From Synchiropus splendidus (Eukaryota; Chordata; Actinopteri; Syngnathiformes; Callionymidae), in contig NC_071347.1 in the NCBI RefSeq assembly GCF_027744825.2, positions 20,346,001-20,410,000 on the forward strand: a DNA stretch of 64,000 nt, given 5' to 3'. The position numbers and the translations under genes are program-made. Shown here piece by piece: positions 27,352 through 35,400 of this stretch. How positions within the stretch are numbered: position 1 is the first letter of the stretch; each line of letters opens with the position of its first letter. The notes beneath the pieces are model-generated. The model worked only from the letters and a program-made list of their open reading frames with translations, had not been told where the DNA came from and made no database searches.

Positions 27352-27879
27352 TGTCTACATCATAATGTTTGGATTTGAGCAACTAATGCAATGAAATATC
27401 ACATCGTTTCCAACCCAAGTGCGACATCTAGTGTCTACTAAAAATAAGGCTATCACCCCGGCACCTAGGAACTCATCAGTTTCAAAAATACCGGGAGGAA
27501 TGGTGTGGAACAACTTCAATTTAGAACAGCCTCCTTTATAGCTCGATGTTGACACCTTGCGGACTTTTAATTCTTTTAAACAAAAATGTCGTGTATTTAG
27601 TTTAGAAGGTTTAGAAGGAGTGCGGTTTGGTTCGTATCAACATTTATTCTAGGTTTTTCTAGCGTTACATCTCATTATACTTCTTTAAAACAAAAACAAT
27701 CTAAATCGAAATTGGAGTGTGTTCTCCTATCCAACCGCTAGATGTCGTCGTTTTGCCCTGACCACGGAAGCCTGTTTAACTCCGGTTTGTTTCTGTCGTT
27801 TCCTCCTCTGTGTTTCCATTTCTGACCATCCACGGGAGTCACTGCGCTATGAAGCTGCGCCTCTTACCTACTGTGGCAG

Positions 27880-28073
27880 AAGTGCTTCACTTCCGCGGTG
27901 GGAGGGGCCGCCATGTTTCTGAGGGGAAGTTGCTCAACTCGGGAAAACACAAAACCGGTTACGCGCCGTCGCAGGTCCGCGTTTCTCCGAGAACAGGAGG
28001 AAGATGAGCTCGCGCTAGTGTCGCGGCTCTCCGAGGACCAACTTGGAGTCGACAGTGAATTTTGGACGCCAGG
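27880..28073 (+). promoter_or_regulatory. IRAK4: IRAK4 proximal promoter / 5' UTR region
   Basis: GC-rich sequence directly before the IRAK4 start. CACTTCCGCGG at 27889-27899 is an ETS-like site, and GCCGCCATGTT at 27908-27918 matches the YY1 initiator-type motif (reverse complement AACATGGCGGC). ETS plus YY1 without a TATA box is common in housekeeping-type promoters. The transcription start was not determined. Confidence 0.45.
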
Positions 28074-28077
28074 ATGA
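27913..28077 (+). other. Upstream ORF (54 codons plus stop) whose stop overlaps the IRAK4 start
   Basis: An ATG in the context GCCGCCATGT opens a frame that stays open for 54 codons and stops at TGA 28075-28077, overlapping the IRAK4 ATG at 28074-28076 as ATGA. The peptide is Arg/Glu-rich with no recognised domain. If the transcript starts upstream of 27913 it would be a cis-acting uORF allowing termination-reinitiation. Alternatively the ATG is just the core of a YY1 motif and is not transcribed. Confidence 0.35.
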
Positions 28078-28234
28078 GCGACGCGGTCACTTCCGGGACA
28101 TACGTGCGTAAGTTGAGCTTGACTTTACGTCGCCGCTTGTCCGAGCTCCTGGACCCGCAGGACCGATGGAGGGACGTGATCACGTCCATCAAGAGGCCCA
28201 ACGGAGAGTTTCGGTACACGCAGCTCCACGTCAG
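28074..28234 (+). CDS. IRAK4: IRAK4 exon 1 (residues 1-54, death domain)
   Basis: ATG in context CCAGGATGA. Encodes [18 protein letters not shown] and the FRYTQLHV end. Donor TCAG|GTGACT, phase 2. Confidence 0.95.
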
Positions 28235-31228
28235 GTGACTGCCGTCCTCTCACCTTCATCATGGTCATCAGTGACCGGCTGGTGTGACCGCGATTTTTTC
28301 TCAGAAAGTTCGAGAGTCTGGTGCTTCAGGGGAAGAGTCCCACCCAGGAGCTGCTGAACGACTGGGGGACGAGCAACTGCACGGTGGGGGATCTGGTGCA
28401 GATCCTGAGGAGCCGGCAGCTGCTGGCTGCTGCCAGTCTGCTGCTGCCAGGTGACCCGCCTCTCCTGGTTCCTCAGCTGGTTCCTCTGCTCCTCCAGCTT
28501 CATGGTTCTCTTGTGTGTCACAGAGGAGGAGCTGCCCACCCGGATCCTGGGCTCCACTCCTCTCTCAGATGGGCCCCGGCAGGAGCCCCCCAGACCCTCA
28601 CCTGCCGTCACCTGTGCCCTCCAGACTCGGCAGGAGTCCAGGGAGCCGGTTCAGCCTGGTAGAGCCTCCTGATCCGACATGTCCGGCCTCTCGGGCTCCT
28701 CTCACTCTGCCGCTCTCCAGGGTTCTGCAGCTTCTCGTATGAAGAGCTAAGGAGCATGACGGGCAACTTCGACGACGCCTCGCTGGCGGAGGGCGGCAGT
28801 CGCCTGGGCGAGGGCGGCTTCGGGACGGTGTACAAAGGTCAGCTGAAGGACACGCCGGTGGCGGTGAAGAGGCTGAACGCCGTGAGTCGACCAGGAAGTG
28901 TTGCTGAAGCTGCCGCGCTTCGCTGCTAAAACCTCTGGTTTGTTCAGATGGAAGACATTTCTCTGGACGAGCTCCGGATCCAGTTCAACCAGGAGATCCA
29001 AACCCTGAAACTGTGAGCTGTGAATCCTGACGTGGTCCTCATGACCAGCACCTCTCTAATGAAGCCTCTGTGCAGCCTGAAGCACGAGAACCTGGTGGAC
29101 ATGGTGGGGTTCTCCTGCGACGGCGAGTTCCCCTGCCTGGTCTACGCCTTCATGGCCAACGGCTCCGTCTTGGACCGGCTGGCTCGACTGGTGAGGCTCC
29201 GGAGGTGTGGCCTCAAGTTGTCCGGGTCTCAGTGTGGACTTCCTGCAGGGTGGGAGTCCGCCGTTGTCATGGCGACGGAGATGCTCCATCGCTGAGGGGA
29301 CGGCTCGAGGACTGGAGTACCTGCACAGCAACCACCACGTGCACCGCGACGTCAAGAGGTGACCCGACAGATGAGACAGGAAGTGACATCACAGACTGAA
29401 AACTCTCTCTCTGCAGCGCCAACATCCTGCTGGATCACACGTTTGTGGCCAAAATCTCTGACTTCGGTCTGACACGAGCGTCCACGTCGTCCTGCACTGT
29501 GATGACCGAGAGGATCGTGGGCACCTGCGCCTACATGGCGCCCGAGGCCCTGAGGGGGGAGATCACCCCCAAATCTGACCTCTTCAGTCTTGGAGTGGTG
29601 AGTACAGAGACTCCTTCACTGACTCACCCCCTGGCCGAACCTCTGACGGTGACCCCGGCAGGTGCTGCTGGAGCTGGTGTCCGGACTCCCTCCGGTGGAT
29701 GAAGCTCGCGATCCTCAGTTCCTGGTGAGAAGATCATAAGATCAGGGGTCAGAGGTCACCCGGCAGTAGTTCCAAAACCTGAGCTCGACCCCTCCTGCAG
29801 GTGGACCTGAGGCACGACGTGGACGACGAAGACGAGAAGATGACCTTGGAGGACTTGGTGGATCGGGCCATGGCTGACTGGAAGCTGGAGCAGGTGGAGA
29901 AGGTTTACACTCTTGCTGGCAAGTGTCTGCACGAGAGGAAGAATCGGCGGCCACCGATCCAGCAGGTACAGCGCCCCCGCTGGTCCGGGCCAGAGCTTCA
30001 TCCTTGAAAATGGTGACTGTTAGAACTGTCATTCGCATTACGGTGACCAACAAGTCCCAAGACCTTCCTCTCCTCACCACCAGAGTTAACTCTTGAGGAG
30101 GGTTTCCAAGGTGTTCCTTGGCTAGAGTCGGAATCTAATCCTGCTTTAACTTCTTTCTCTTTGGGCTTCTCCCTTCAGGGGAGGCCAGAGCAGATCATCC
30201 TCCTCCATCTCCCCCTGTCCTCTGCTTCCTCTCCTCTCAAACCTACAAACCTCATGTCCTCCTTCACCACCTCCATCAATCTCCTCTGTGGCCTTCCTCT
30301 CCACCTTCTGCCTGGCAGTTCCAACCTCAACATCTTCATCTACCAATGTACTGGCTCTCTCTCTCTCCTCTGTACATGTCCAAACCATCTCCATCCAGCC
30401 TCTCTGACTTGGTCTCCTAAACACCTGAGCACATGTGCTGTCCCTCTGATCCTATCATCATCCTGCTCACTCCCAGAGAGAAGCTCAGCATCTTCATCTC
30501 TGCTACCTCCAGCTCTGCCTCCTGTCTTTTCCTCAGTGCCACTGTTTCCAAACCATACAACATTACTGGCTTTTTGGACACGTTCCCTTTCATCCTTGCC
30601 GACACCTGACACTTTTCTCCAATGATTCCATCCTGCCTGCACCCGCTTCTTCACCTCTTTCTCACACTCTCCATCACCCTGGACAGTTGAGCCTCAGTAC
30701 TTCAAATCCCCCACCTTCTTTATCTCTGCATCCTGTAACTTCACCTGTCCACTTGGCCCCCTCTCATTCACACACATGGATTCCGTCTTACTGCGGTTAA
30801 CCTTCTTTCCACTCCTAAGGCAAACCTCCCCCTCTCCAGCTTATCTTCCACTTGCTCCCTGCTATCACCACAGATGACACAATGCCATCTGCAAACATCA
30901 TCGTCCATGGGGCTTCTAATCCTGCTCTAACAATCGACTGAATTCTAGTTGTGTTTTCATGCTCCTGGGTCAACTGACACTCTTCCTCTATATGCCGTGT
31001 CAAACTCGAGGCCTGGGAGCCAAGTGCAGCCCACCAGGTCCTTCTCTGTGGCCCATTAGTTTCCAGTTCTAGACACTTCACTTGGACTTAAATTTTAGGC
31101 TCCTGGCATGAGTTTGACACCTCCACGTCATGACCGCAAACTCCTTTAACCAGGTGACGGTTCTGTCTCACCAGGTTCTGTCGGAGCTCAGCGAGGTCGT
31201 CCGAGCCATCGCAGACGTTCAGGAGTGA
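28074..31228 (+). CDS. IRAK4: IRAK4, interleukin-1 receptor-associated kinase 4 (complete, 11 coding exons, 451 aa)
   Basis: Serine/threonine kinase of the Myddosome. It is recruited by MyD88 through its death domain after Toll-like or IL-1 receptor activation and phosphorylates IRAK1/2. Exons: 28074-28234, 28305-28450, 28524-28658, 28721-28881, 28948-29012, 29076-29190, 29249-29358, 29417-29597, 29662-29724, 29801-29965, 31175-31228; all phases join. The death domain is about 1-103 ([16 protein letters not shown] near the start; [16 protein letters not shown]). A linker follows, then the kinase from about 165. Seen there: glycine loop GEGGFG 177-182, ATP-binding K197, Tyr gatekeeper Y246 (LVYAFM), HRDVKSAN with catalytic D295, DFG 313-315 and APE 339-341. 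Length is near the human 460. Human activation-loop sites T342 and T345 are present as T325 and T328; S346 is E329. Introns are 60-90 bp except the last, which holds repeats. Confidence 0.97.
28305..28450 (+). CDS. IRAK4: IRAK4 exon 2 (residues 54-103, death domain)
   Basis: Acceptor TTTTCTCAG|AAAG, donor CCAG|GTGACC. Encodes [19 protein letters not shown] and the ASLLLP end of the death domain. Confidence 0.95.
28524..28658 (+). CDS. IRAK4: IRAK4 exon 3 (residues 103-148, linker)
   Basis: Acceptor GTCACAG|AGGAGG, donor CCTG|GTAGAG (a weak donor). Pro/Glu/Arg-rich linker with little conservation; the frame is fixed by its neighbours. Confidence 0.88.
28721..28881 (+). CDS. IRAK4: IRAK4 exon 4 (residues 148-201, kinase N-lobe)
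   Basis: Carries FSYEEL, the glycine loop [11 protein letters not shown] and PVAVKRLNA with the ATP-binding lysine. Donor GCC|GTGAGT, phase 0. Confidence 0.96.
28948..29012 (+). CDS. IRAK4: IRAK4 exon 5 (residues 202-223, helix C)
   Basis: Acceptor TTGTTCAG|ATGGAA, donor AACT|GTGAGC. Encodes the helix-C segment (FNQEIQTLK), including the conserved Glu. Confidence 0.95.
29076..29190 (+). CDS. IRAK4: IRAK4 exon 6 (residues 223-261, hinge)
   Basis: Acceptor TGTGCAG|CCTGAAG, donor ACTG|GTGAGG. Encodes [16 protein letters not shown] and the hinge [15 protein letters not shown], with the Tyr gatekeeper typical of IRAKs. Confidence 0.96.
29249..29358 (+). CDS. IRAK4: IRAK4 exon 7 (residues 262-298, catalytic loop)
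   Basis: Acceptor CCTGCAG|GGTGGG, donor AGAG|GTGACC. Encodes SPPLSW and HHVHRDVKS with the catalytic Asp. Confidence 0.96.
29417..29597 (+). CDS. IRAK4: IRAK4 exon 8 (residues 298-358, activation segment)
   Basis: Acceptor CTCTGCAG|CGCCAA, donor AGTG|GTGAGT. Encodes [42 protein letters not shown]. The loop is one residue shorter than in human between ARAS and TVMT. Confidence 0.96.
29662..29724 (+). CDS. IRAK4: IRAK4 exon 9 (residues 359-379)
   Basis: Acceptor CCGGCAG|GTGCTG, donor CCTG|GTGAGA. A 21-codon exon encoding [19 protein letters not shown]. Confidence 0.95.
29801..29965 (+). CDS. IRAK4: IRAK4 exon 10 (residues 380-434)
   Basis: Acceptor CCTGCAG|GTGGAC, donor GCAG|GTACAG. Encodes the acidic [16 protein letters not shown] stretch and [14 protein letters not shown], the C-lobe end. 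Confidence 0.95.
30145..30960 (-). mobile_element. RTE-type non-LTR retrotransposon remnant (3' part of reverse transcriptase)
   Basis: Read on the minus strand, broken frames give PWTMMFADG (the catalytic FADD decayed to FADG), [47 protein letters not shown] and [12 protein letters not shown], in the order found in fish RTE-clade elements. Stops and frameshifts interrupt it, for example a stop straight after LKY near 30694. It lies antisense in the last IRAK4 intron, is 5'-truncated as such elements usually are, and is not functional. Confidence 0.85.
30997..31120. mobile_element. Short hAT-like MITE (124 bp)
   Basis: Starts GTGTCAAACTCGAGGCC and ends GGCATGAGTTTGACAC. The outer 11 bp (GTGTCAAACTC) form a perfect terminal inverted repeat and GGAGCC pairs further in. 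The GTGTCAAACTC end is typical of a widespread teleost repeat. A clear 8-bp target duplication is not visible (CTATATGC left, CTCCACGT right). Confidence 0.7.
31175..31228 (+). CDS. IRAK4: IRAK4 exon 11 (residues 435-451 and stop)
   Basis: Acceptor TCTCACCAG|GTTCTG; TGA at 31226-31228. Encodes [17 protein letters not shown], the counterpart of the short C-terminal helix in other IRAK4 proteins. It is separated from exon 10 by a repeat-filled 1.2-kb intron. Confidence 0.9.
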   Translation, partial: VLSELSEVVRAIADVQE

Positions 31229-31338
31229 AGACTGCTACTGAGTGTGAAGCAGCTTGACAAGTCAGCCAGTTAGAATAATCCATTTTTACTCAGCAGATCC
31301 AGAAACTCAGCTTCATCTCTCATTGAAAAAGTGCCACC

Positions 31339-31344
31339 AATAAA
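31339..31344 (+). terminator. IRAK4: Polyadenylation signal for IRAK4
   Basis: AATAAA, 110 bp after the IRAK4 stop codon. It is the first canonical signal downstream. Confidence 0.7.
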
Positions 31345-31393
31345 ACCCTGTTTTTTTAGTACTAATAATCAAGAAAGAAGCGATTTAAATATT

Positions 31394-31399
31394 TTTATT
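31394..31399 (-). terminator. TWF1: Possible polyadenylation signal for TWF1
   Basis: TTTATT on the plus strand (AATAAA on minus), about 915 bp after the TWF1 stop. If used, the TWF1 and IRAK4 transcripts end within about 60 bp of each other. AT-rich sequence makes a chance match possible. Confidence 0.35.
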
Positions 31400-32314
31400 C
31401 TTTAAAAGATTCGTAAGAAAACAAACGTGTTTTTTCCTCACTTTGACACGAAATGAAACGAAGGACTTTAACCTTCCAACATGAGGTGAGTAAAGCCGAA
31501 TTAATTCTTCTGTAGACCAGCAGGTGGCAGATATTCCCTTTTCGTCCACTCCACTTCCTGTCGGAGTGGCTTGTTGTCGGTGTTCCGGAAGCTTCCGCCT
31601 TGTTTCCCCACTCGGAGCTACAATAACGTACGTTTACAGCACTTTGCATAGAAAAATAAGTTTCTCAGCAGATGATTTCCATGTAAACCGCATTTAGAAA
31701 AAGAAATCAAATATAAAACGCTAAAATGAATCGACAGACTCGCGGATCAGTTTTCCCGCCACAGACGGACAGAGTTAAGGAATGCAGAAAAATAAGATCA
31801 GAAAGAAGACAGAACATTTTGGCGCAATTTCACATCATTGGCAAAAAAAAAAATGTTAGAGCTAGTTGTTTTAACACTGGTCCACCTGCAGGTGGCGCCA
31901 CAAGTTATCAATGGTTCAGTGTGAGTGACGATATTCTCAAGAGAAATTCAAAATTTTCGCTTTACAGTCTCGCTTGTGCACTTACTGACCAGAACCACTA
32001 GGTGGAGCGCTTGACACCCACGTGTCCCGTTAGTAAGGACGTGCCTCTCCTGGTTGGATGCAGTGATGTCATGTGACGCTGATGTTAGTGTGTGTGAGGC
32101 TTCAGGTCAAAGCTACAAATGTCGCCTCCTGGAACACGCGTCGATGCTCAGTGGTCCATGTGCATAGTCAGCTCTGTGGGTGGACGCGGTTGGGGGGTGG
32201 GGGCATGGGGGGGTCGGGTTTGAGTCTGTGGAAATCCGAGGTCTTATTCTATGAAACAAGTGGAATTACGATGATGACCTCCTCGCCGTCGTGCGAAGGC
32301 TCCACAGTGGCGCC
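31400..32314 (-). other. Convergent intergenic region / probable TWF1 3' UTR
   Basis: No coding exon was recognised. It contains the CTCF-like motif at 31517-31530 and a near match (CCTGCAGGTGGCGC, 31883-31896). The rest is unremarkable. Confidence 0.5.
31517..31530 (+). promoter_or_regulatory. CTCF-like motif between IRAK4 and TWF1
   Basis: CCAGCAGGTGGCAG matches all 14 positions of CCASYAGRKGGCRS. With the site at 27338 it brackets IRAK4; both are on the plus strand. Motif evidence only. Confidence 0.4.
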
Positions 32315-32482
32315 TCAGTCGTCCTCCTCGCCCTCTGCTGGTGGCTGGGTGATGCGCCGCCCGCCCCTCTTGCCCCGCGGACCTTTGGGCTTGGCGAACG
32401 CCTGCTTGTGCGCGTGCTGCTTGGGATGAACCTCCTCGTACATGAATTCGCTGGTCAGGTCGTCGCCGTTGTCGATCTCCAG
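32315..32482 (-). CDS. TWF1: TWF1 exon 9 (residues 296-350 and stop)
   Basis: Acceptor GTGTTCCAG|CTGGAG; TGA at 32317-32315. Encodes [20 protein letters not shown] and the basic/acidic C-terminal tail. Confidence 0.95.
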   Translation of the reverse strand: MEIDNGDDLTSEFMYEEVHPKQHAHKQAFAKPKGPRGKRGGRRITQPPAEGEEDD

Positions 32483-35400
32483 CTGGAACACAGGCATCAC
32501 TGGCATCTCAGACCCACCAGGAGACGGAGGAAAAGGAGAGCGCAGACGGACTCGGTTACCTTTTTCTCTATCTCGATCTGGAGCTTGTTCTCCACCATGT
32601 CCACCAGGGGGCTTTTGCAGCTGGAGTACAGCATCCTCTCCTTGATGCTACAGTTGTACCCGGGCATGGAGTAGATGAAGACTGCGGAGGAAGCAGAGAC
32701 TAGCTTCAGCTGGGCTGCCTCACCGGCGCCACCATCACAGAGCTGTTGTCATGTGACCGGTTCTGCTCCGATATCTCAGGTGAGCTTGAGTAAACAGCAC
32801 CAGGCTGCGTTAGCATGCGCAGCGCTAGCTTCTGTCCGCTCACCCGTGGACTCCAGGTAGTCGCCCTCGTGCGAGTGCTTGTACAGGAAGAAGTGGTAGC
32901 GCGGCGTGTCTTTGGGGATCCGGAGGGGCAGGTCCTTCAGCTCGGTGGGTTCGGTACTGCACAGTCTGATCAGCTCCTGCACCGAGTCCACCTCCTGCAG
33001 GGGGAGAGCACAGCTGCAGTTCCAGCTCAGGGTCATGTGACCACACGAGGTCTGCTTCCATGGCCACTCACCAGCTGCACGTAGTTGATTCTCTTCTCCC
33101 TGAAGCGCTCCAGAGCGGCGACCGCCTCTGAGTGGATGGGGAAGGCCACGCCCTGCAGGGTCTGATGCTTGGTGTCCACGCTGATGTCCGTCTGCACCTG
33201 AAGGCACCACCAACATCACAGTTATTCGCCTCAGCTCTCCTCTTCATGGGTCTTCATCACGTCCCCCATGTTTCACCCAGATCATCCTCATGAAGTTCCT
33301 GCAGCTAAGCTGACGCCAGCGTTGAAGCCGTGCTGATCGGTGTTTCCCCCCCACTCCTCCTCCTCCTCTGCTGCTGCTCTCCTGCATCAGCATCTCTGCA
33401 CCACTGATACTTCCTGACAAGCATCTGCACGCTCGCACTGCTGCTGACCTAGTGACGGCTGCAGCTGCTGGTCAGCAGGACACACACCAGACGCCTCGAC
33501 ACCGAGCCGTGACGCGCGCCGCTCATCACGCTCCGGCGCCGTCTCAGTGTCCCAGCTGGTGGGACTTACTCTTCTCAGTCCCAATAAAATCACTGGCCCT
33601 CCGTCTAGCTAGTCCAAAATAAAGTCGCCTCCCTCCTCAGAAACCTCCTGCTCTTCTGGAGGAACATCAGGTCACATGTGTTTAGAATGGTTTAGGCTGG
33701 GTAAAGCATGAGGTCCCCACAAAGACAGCGGTACAAGTGTGTGTGCACCTCATTGAGCTTGATCTGCCTCAGCTCCTCCTCGGCAGCGGTCAGGGGCAGC
33801 GGCGCGGCCTGCGAGCTCAGGTGCCTCCTGTATCCACACAGGGTCAACTCGTCCTGGGAGCAGAAGCATCACTTCCTCATCAGCGCCAGCAGAGCGGCGA
33901 CAGGCCGACGGAGCAGCCACCCACCTTGACAGTGGCGAAAATCTCATCCTTGATGTGGCCTCCTCCGAACTCCTTCTTCAGCGTGGCTCTGGTCGCGGCG
34001 TACAGCATCTTGTATCTCACCTGCGAGACACAGTCGCACATGTTGACACAGAAGCTGCAGGAGGCGGCTGTGGAGGCATTTCCTGACAAGACTGAGCATG
34101 AAGCCAGAACAGGAATGTTTCTCTCCAGTTTCAGCTCCAGTCAGGAGCCCAACTTTGACTGACTCTTTTTTAACAATCACCCGCAAAGTGAAGTGACACA
34201 ATAGGTCGAGATTGGAGATTTGGAGTGACCCCTGCATGTTTCAAGACTGTGGGAGGCAACTGGAGTTCCAAGTGGAAACCCACTCACACACACAGCGAAC
34301 AAACTAACTCCACACTAAAAGGACTGAGGCTCCAAAACAGATTTTGCCTCAAGCCAGGTGGAAGCTCACGGCTGCAGCGCTAACCACTACTCCACCGAAC
34401 TGCATGGTGATGCAAACTGAGGCTTCAGGCTACGAGGAGGAAGGAAGGGTCTGAGAAATGCCACTGATCACACTTCAGCCGGCTGCAGAGCAGGGAGCTC
34501 GCAGAAGTTTATGTAAGAGGATGCGAGTATAAACTTGGGGCTTGTGCTTTTGAAACCAGATGTGGGAGCCTTCATGTAGTGGGCTCCGCCCCACAGAGGA
34601 ACTTAAAGAGCTCTTACGGCGGATTTGTCCGGGGACCAGGCCAGGAAGACCCACTCGTAGCCCTGGTTGTTGCGGGAGTCCAGCCGGTACAGGATGTAGC
34701 AGGGCATTTCCTCCTCCAGCATGGGCAGCACGTGGCAATCGAACTCCTGGTCCCACTTCTTGGAGGCTTTTCTGCTGCAGCCCAACGTGAGCTGCTCTGG
34801 AGCACACAAGATGGGAGTCACAGCCTTTAGATCGGAGCTCCACACTGAAAGTTTCCCACACACTCACCATCGTCGATGACGATCTTCAGGGCCCGGTACT
34901 CGTCGCCGTTGCGCGCTTGGGCAAAGATATCTTTCACGTCGTTGCCCGCTGTGAAACAGAGAGTGGTTTCAGATCACCTCAACAAGGTTGGCCTCCATGA
35001 TGGAGAGTTTCAGGAAGTGAGAGGCCACATGTCTCCGGTCAGCTGATGAGCTGAGCAAATCAGTAGAAAGTAGACGAGTTTTAGATGTGATTTTCTCAGT
35101 ACTGTTGTCAGCTTTGACCCCTGATTATCAGTAAACCTGTCATTAGCCATCGAGTCCAGAGTGACCAAACTTTTCCAACAGAAAATGTGTGGGTGTCAAT
35201 TGCTGGCAGAGGCCTCATAAAACTGGGTCACGGGCCGCAACCAGCCCCGAGGCCAGACTTTTGACCCGCCAAAAACACATTGAGTTTTGGTGCAACAAAA
35301 GGAAACAGCAAAATGAGATGGACGTAAAATACACAGCAGCCATCGAAGGCCAGGACTCTCCTGACACAAAGACGCTGATCACGGGTGACAGGTTTGTTGT

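Larger units (their letters stand above)
9300..27800. other. Gene-free intergenic block between ADAMTS20 and IRAK4
   Basis: No open frame here matches a protein family I recognise, and none chains into a spliced gene. AT-rich stretches occur near 9.3-9.9, 11.1-11.5, 15.8-16.1 and 22.0-22.7 kb. MITE-like sequence occurs near 13.0 and 26.4 kb. A block at 16.94-17.2 kb begins with GGTGCGTTCCAATTCC, a start typical of teleost hAT-type repeats. Sequence at 22.72-22.86 kb ends in ACCCACAACCTTCCTGCTGTG, a string common in fish L2/SINE-like repeats cut here to fit. PUS7L, expected from human gene order, was not found on either strand. Confidence 0.6.

Noticed and set aside
30161..30625. 154-codon plus-strand ORF
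   Set aside because: It is the antisense shadow of the RTE reverse transcriptase remnant.
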